This document shows, piece after piece, positions 63,684-64,000 of a stretch of 64,000 nucleotides of DNA. Under the pieces are notes generated by a model. That model was not told where the DNA came from. It ran no database searches and saw nothing but the letters and a program-made list of their open reading frames with translations. The translations under genes and the position numbers were made by a program. This DNA is from Actinomadura mexicana. GTDB taxonomy: Bacteria > Actinomycetota > Actinomycetes > Streptosporangiales > Streptosporangiaceae. Positions within the stretch are counted from its first letter, which is position 1, and each line of letters opens with the position of its first letter. The stretch is from positions 62,001 to 126,000 of the forward strand of contig NZ_FZNP01000021.1 of the NCBI RefSeq assembly GCF_900188105.1, read 5' to 3'.

Positions 63684-64000
63684 ATGGACGGAGCGGTGCT
63701 GCCCCGGGAGTTCTTCGACGGCCCGGTGGAGGAAGTCGCGCCCGCACTGCTCGGGCGCGTGATCCGCCATCGCACCCCGGAGGGGGAGGTGGCGGCCCGG
63801 CTCACCGAGGTGGAGGCCTATGCGGGCCCCCTGGACCCGGCGTCGCACGCCTACCGGGGCCGGACCCGGCGCAACGAGGTCATGTTCGGGCCGCCCGGGC
63901 ACGTCTACGTCTACTTCACCTACGGCATGCACTTCTGCATGAACCTCGTGTGCGGGCCGGACGGGACGTCCATGGCGGTGCTGCTCCGCGCCGGCGAGAT
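63684..64000 (+). CDS. DNA-3-methyladenine glycosylase (AAG/Mpg type, cut by window edge)
   Basis: ATG 63684 after GTGAGGCG starts a protein whose first 105 residues are in the window. LPREFFDGPVEEVAPALLGRVIRHR, ARLTEVEAYAGPLDPASHAYRGRTRRNEVMFG and HVYVYFTYGMHFCMNLVC are the alkyladenine glycosylase core. E in TEVEAY is the catalytic glutamate. It excises alkylated purines from DNA. The C-terminus is outside the window. Confidence 0.92.
   Translation, partial: MDGAVLPREFFDGPVEEVAPALLGRVIRHRTPEGEVAARLTEVEAYAGPLDPASHAYRGRTRRNEVMFGPPGHVYVYFTYGMHFCMNLVCGPDGTSMAVLLRAGE

Overview
The window is very GC-rich, uses many GTG/TTG starts and carries a phosphatidylinositol-mannoside (PIM) gene set. It is therefore chromosome of an actinomycete, most plausibly a member of the Streptosporangiales/Thermomonosporaceae such as Actinomadura (inference from gene content and order only). 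Almost all of it is core housekeeping DNA. I found no rRNA, tRNA, CRISPR array, insertion sequence, phage or origin.

Layout. 1-4604: end of an Asp23/Gls24 gene, a HIT protein, a Tat-exported polysaccharide deacetylase and an EF-G-like GTPase. 4959-8275: PIM operon (pgsA, acyltransferase, pimA, small membrane protein). 8398-9438: DUF3048 lipoprotein. 9581-12809: pdxS, an unknown gene, pdxT and yebC. 12889-16493: Eis-like acetyltransferase, ruvC-ruvA-ruvB. 16671-23330: yajC-secD-secF-apt-relA. 23384-27173 (minus): MBL hydrolase-hisS-aspS. 27395-29453: cyclophilin and a DUF349 protein. 29467-31928 (minus): DinB-like protein, DUF305, DUF3105 and a small membrane protein. 32108-39525: rarA, DUF948, DUF6167-like, alaS, ruvX, mltG and aroE, mostly with 4-nt overlaps.

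39532-43192 is an accessory four-gene cluster: a membrane-anchored alpha-toroid (prenyltransferase/squalene-cyclase-like), a HIT protein, a PfkB-type kinase and a NUDIX protein. It lies exactly between two housekeeping blocks (rarA-to-aroE and infC-to-arg) that are separate in other actinobacteria I know. It is the best candidate here for an undescribed system. 43436-51727: infC (apparent AUC start behind a structured leader), rpmI, rplT, a TrmH-type rRNA methylase, a STAS protein without the usual serine, a PAS histidine kinase and pheS-pheT. 51738-56091 is a resistance-like insert: an ABC-F gene with a long structured leader, convergent with a MarR/DrrA-type ATPase/permease operon. 56137-63595: arginine biosynthesis argC-J-B-D-F-R and then argH, with no argG. 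The window ends inside a 3-methyladenine DNA glycosylase gene.

Two sequence-level features cut across the annotation. A 54-nt module carrying a G-rich/C-rich hairpin and a second Shine-Dalgarno plus start lies between the overlapping ATGA start and the likely true start of both ruvB (two tandem copies) and argD. Related hairpins occur near 11.3 kb and inside the 3' end of the MBL hydrolase gene.
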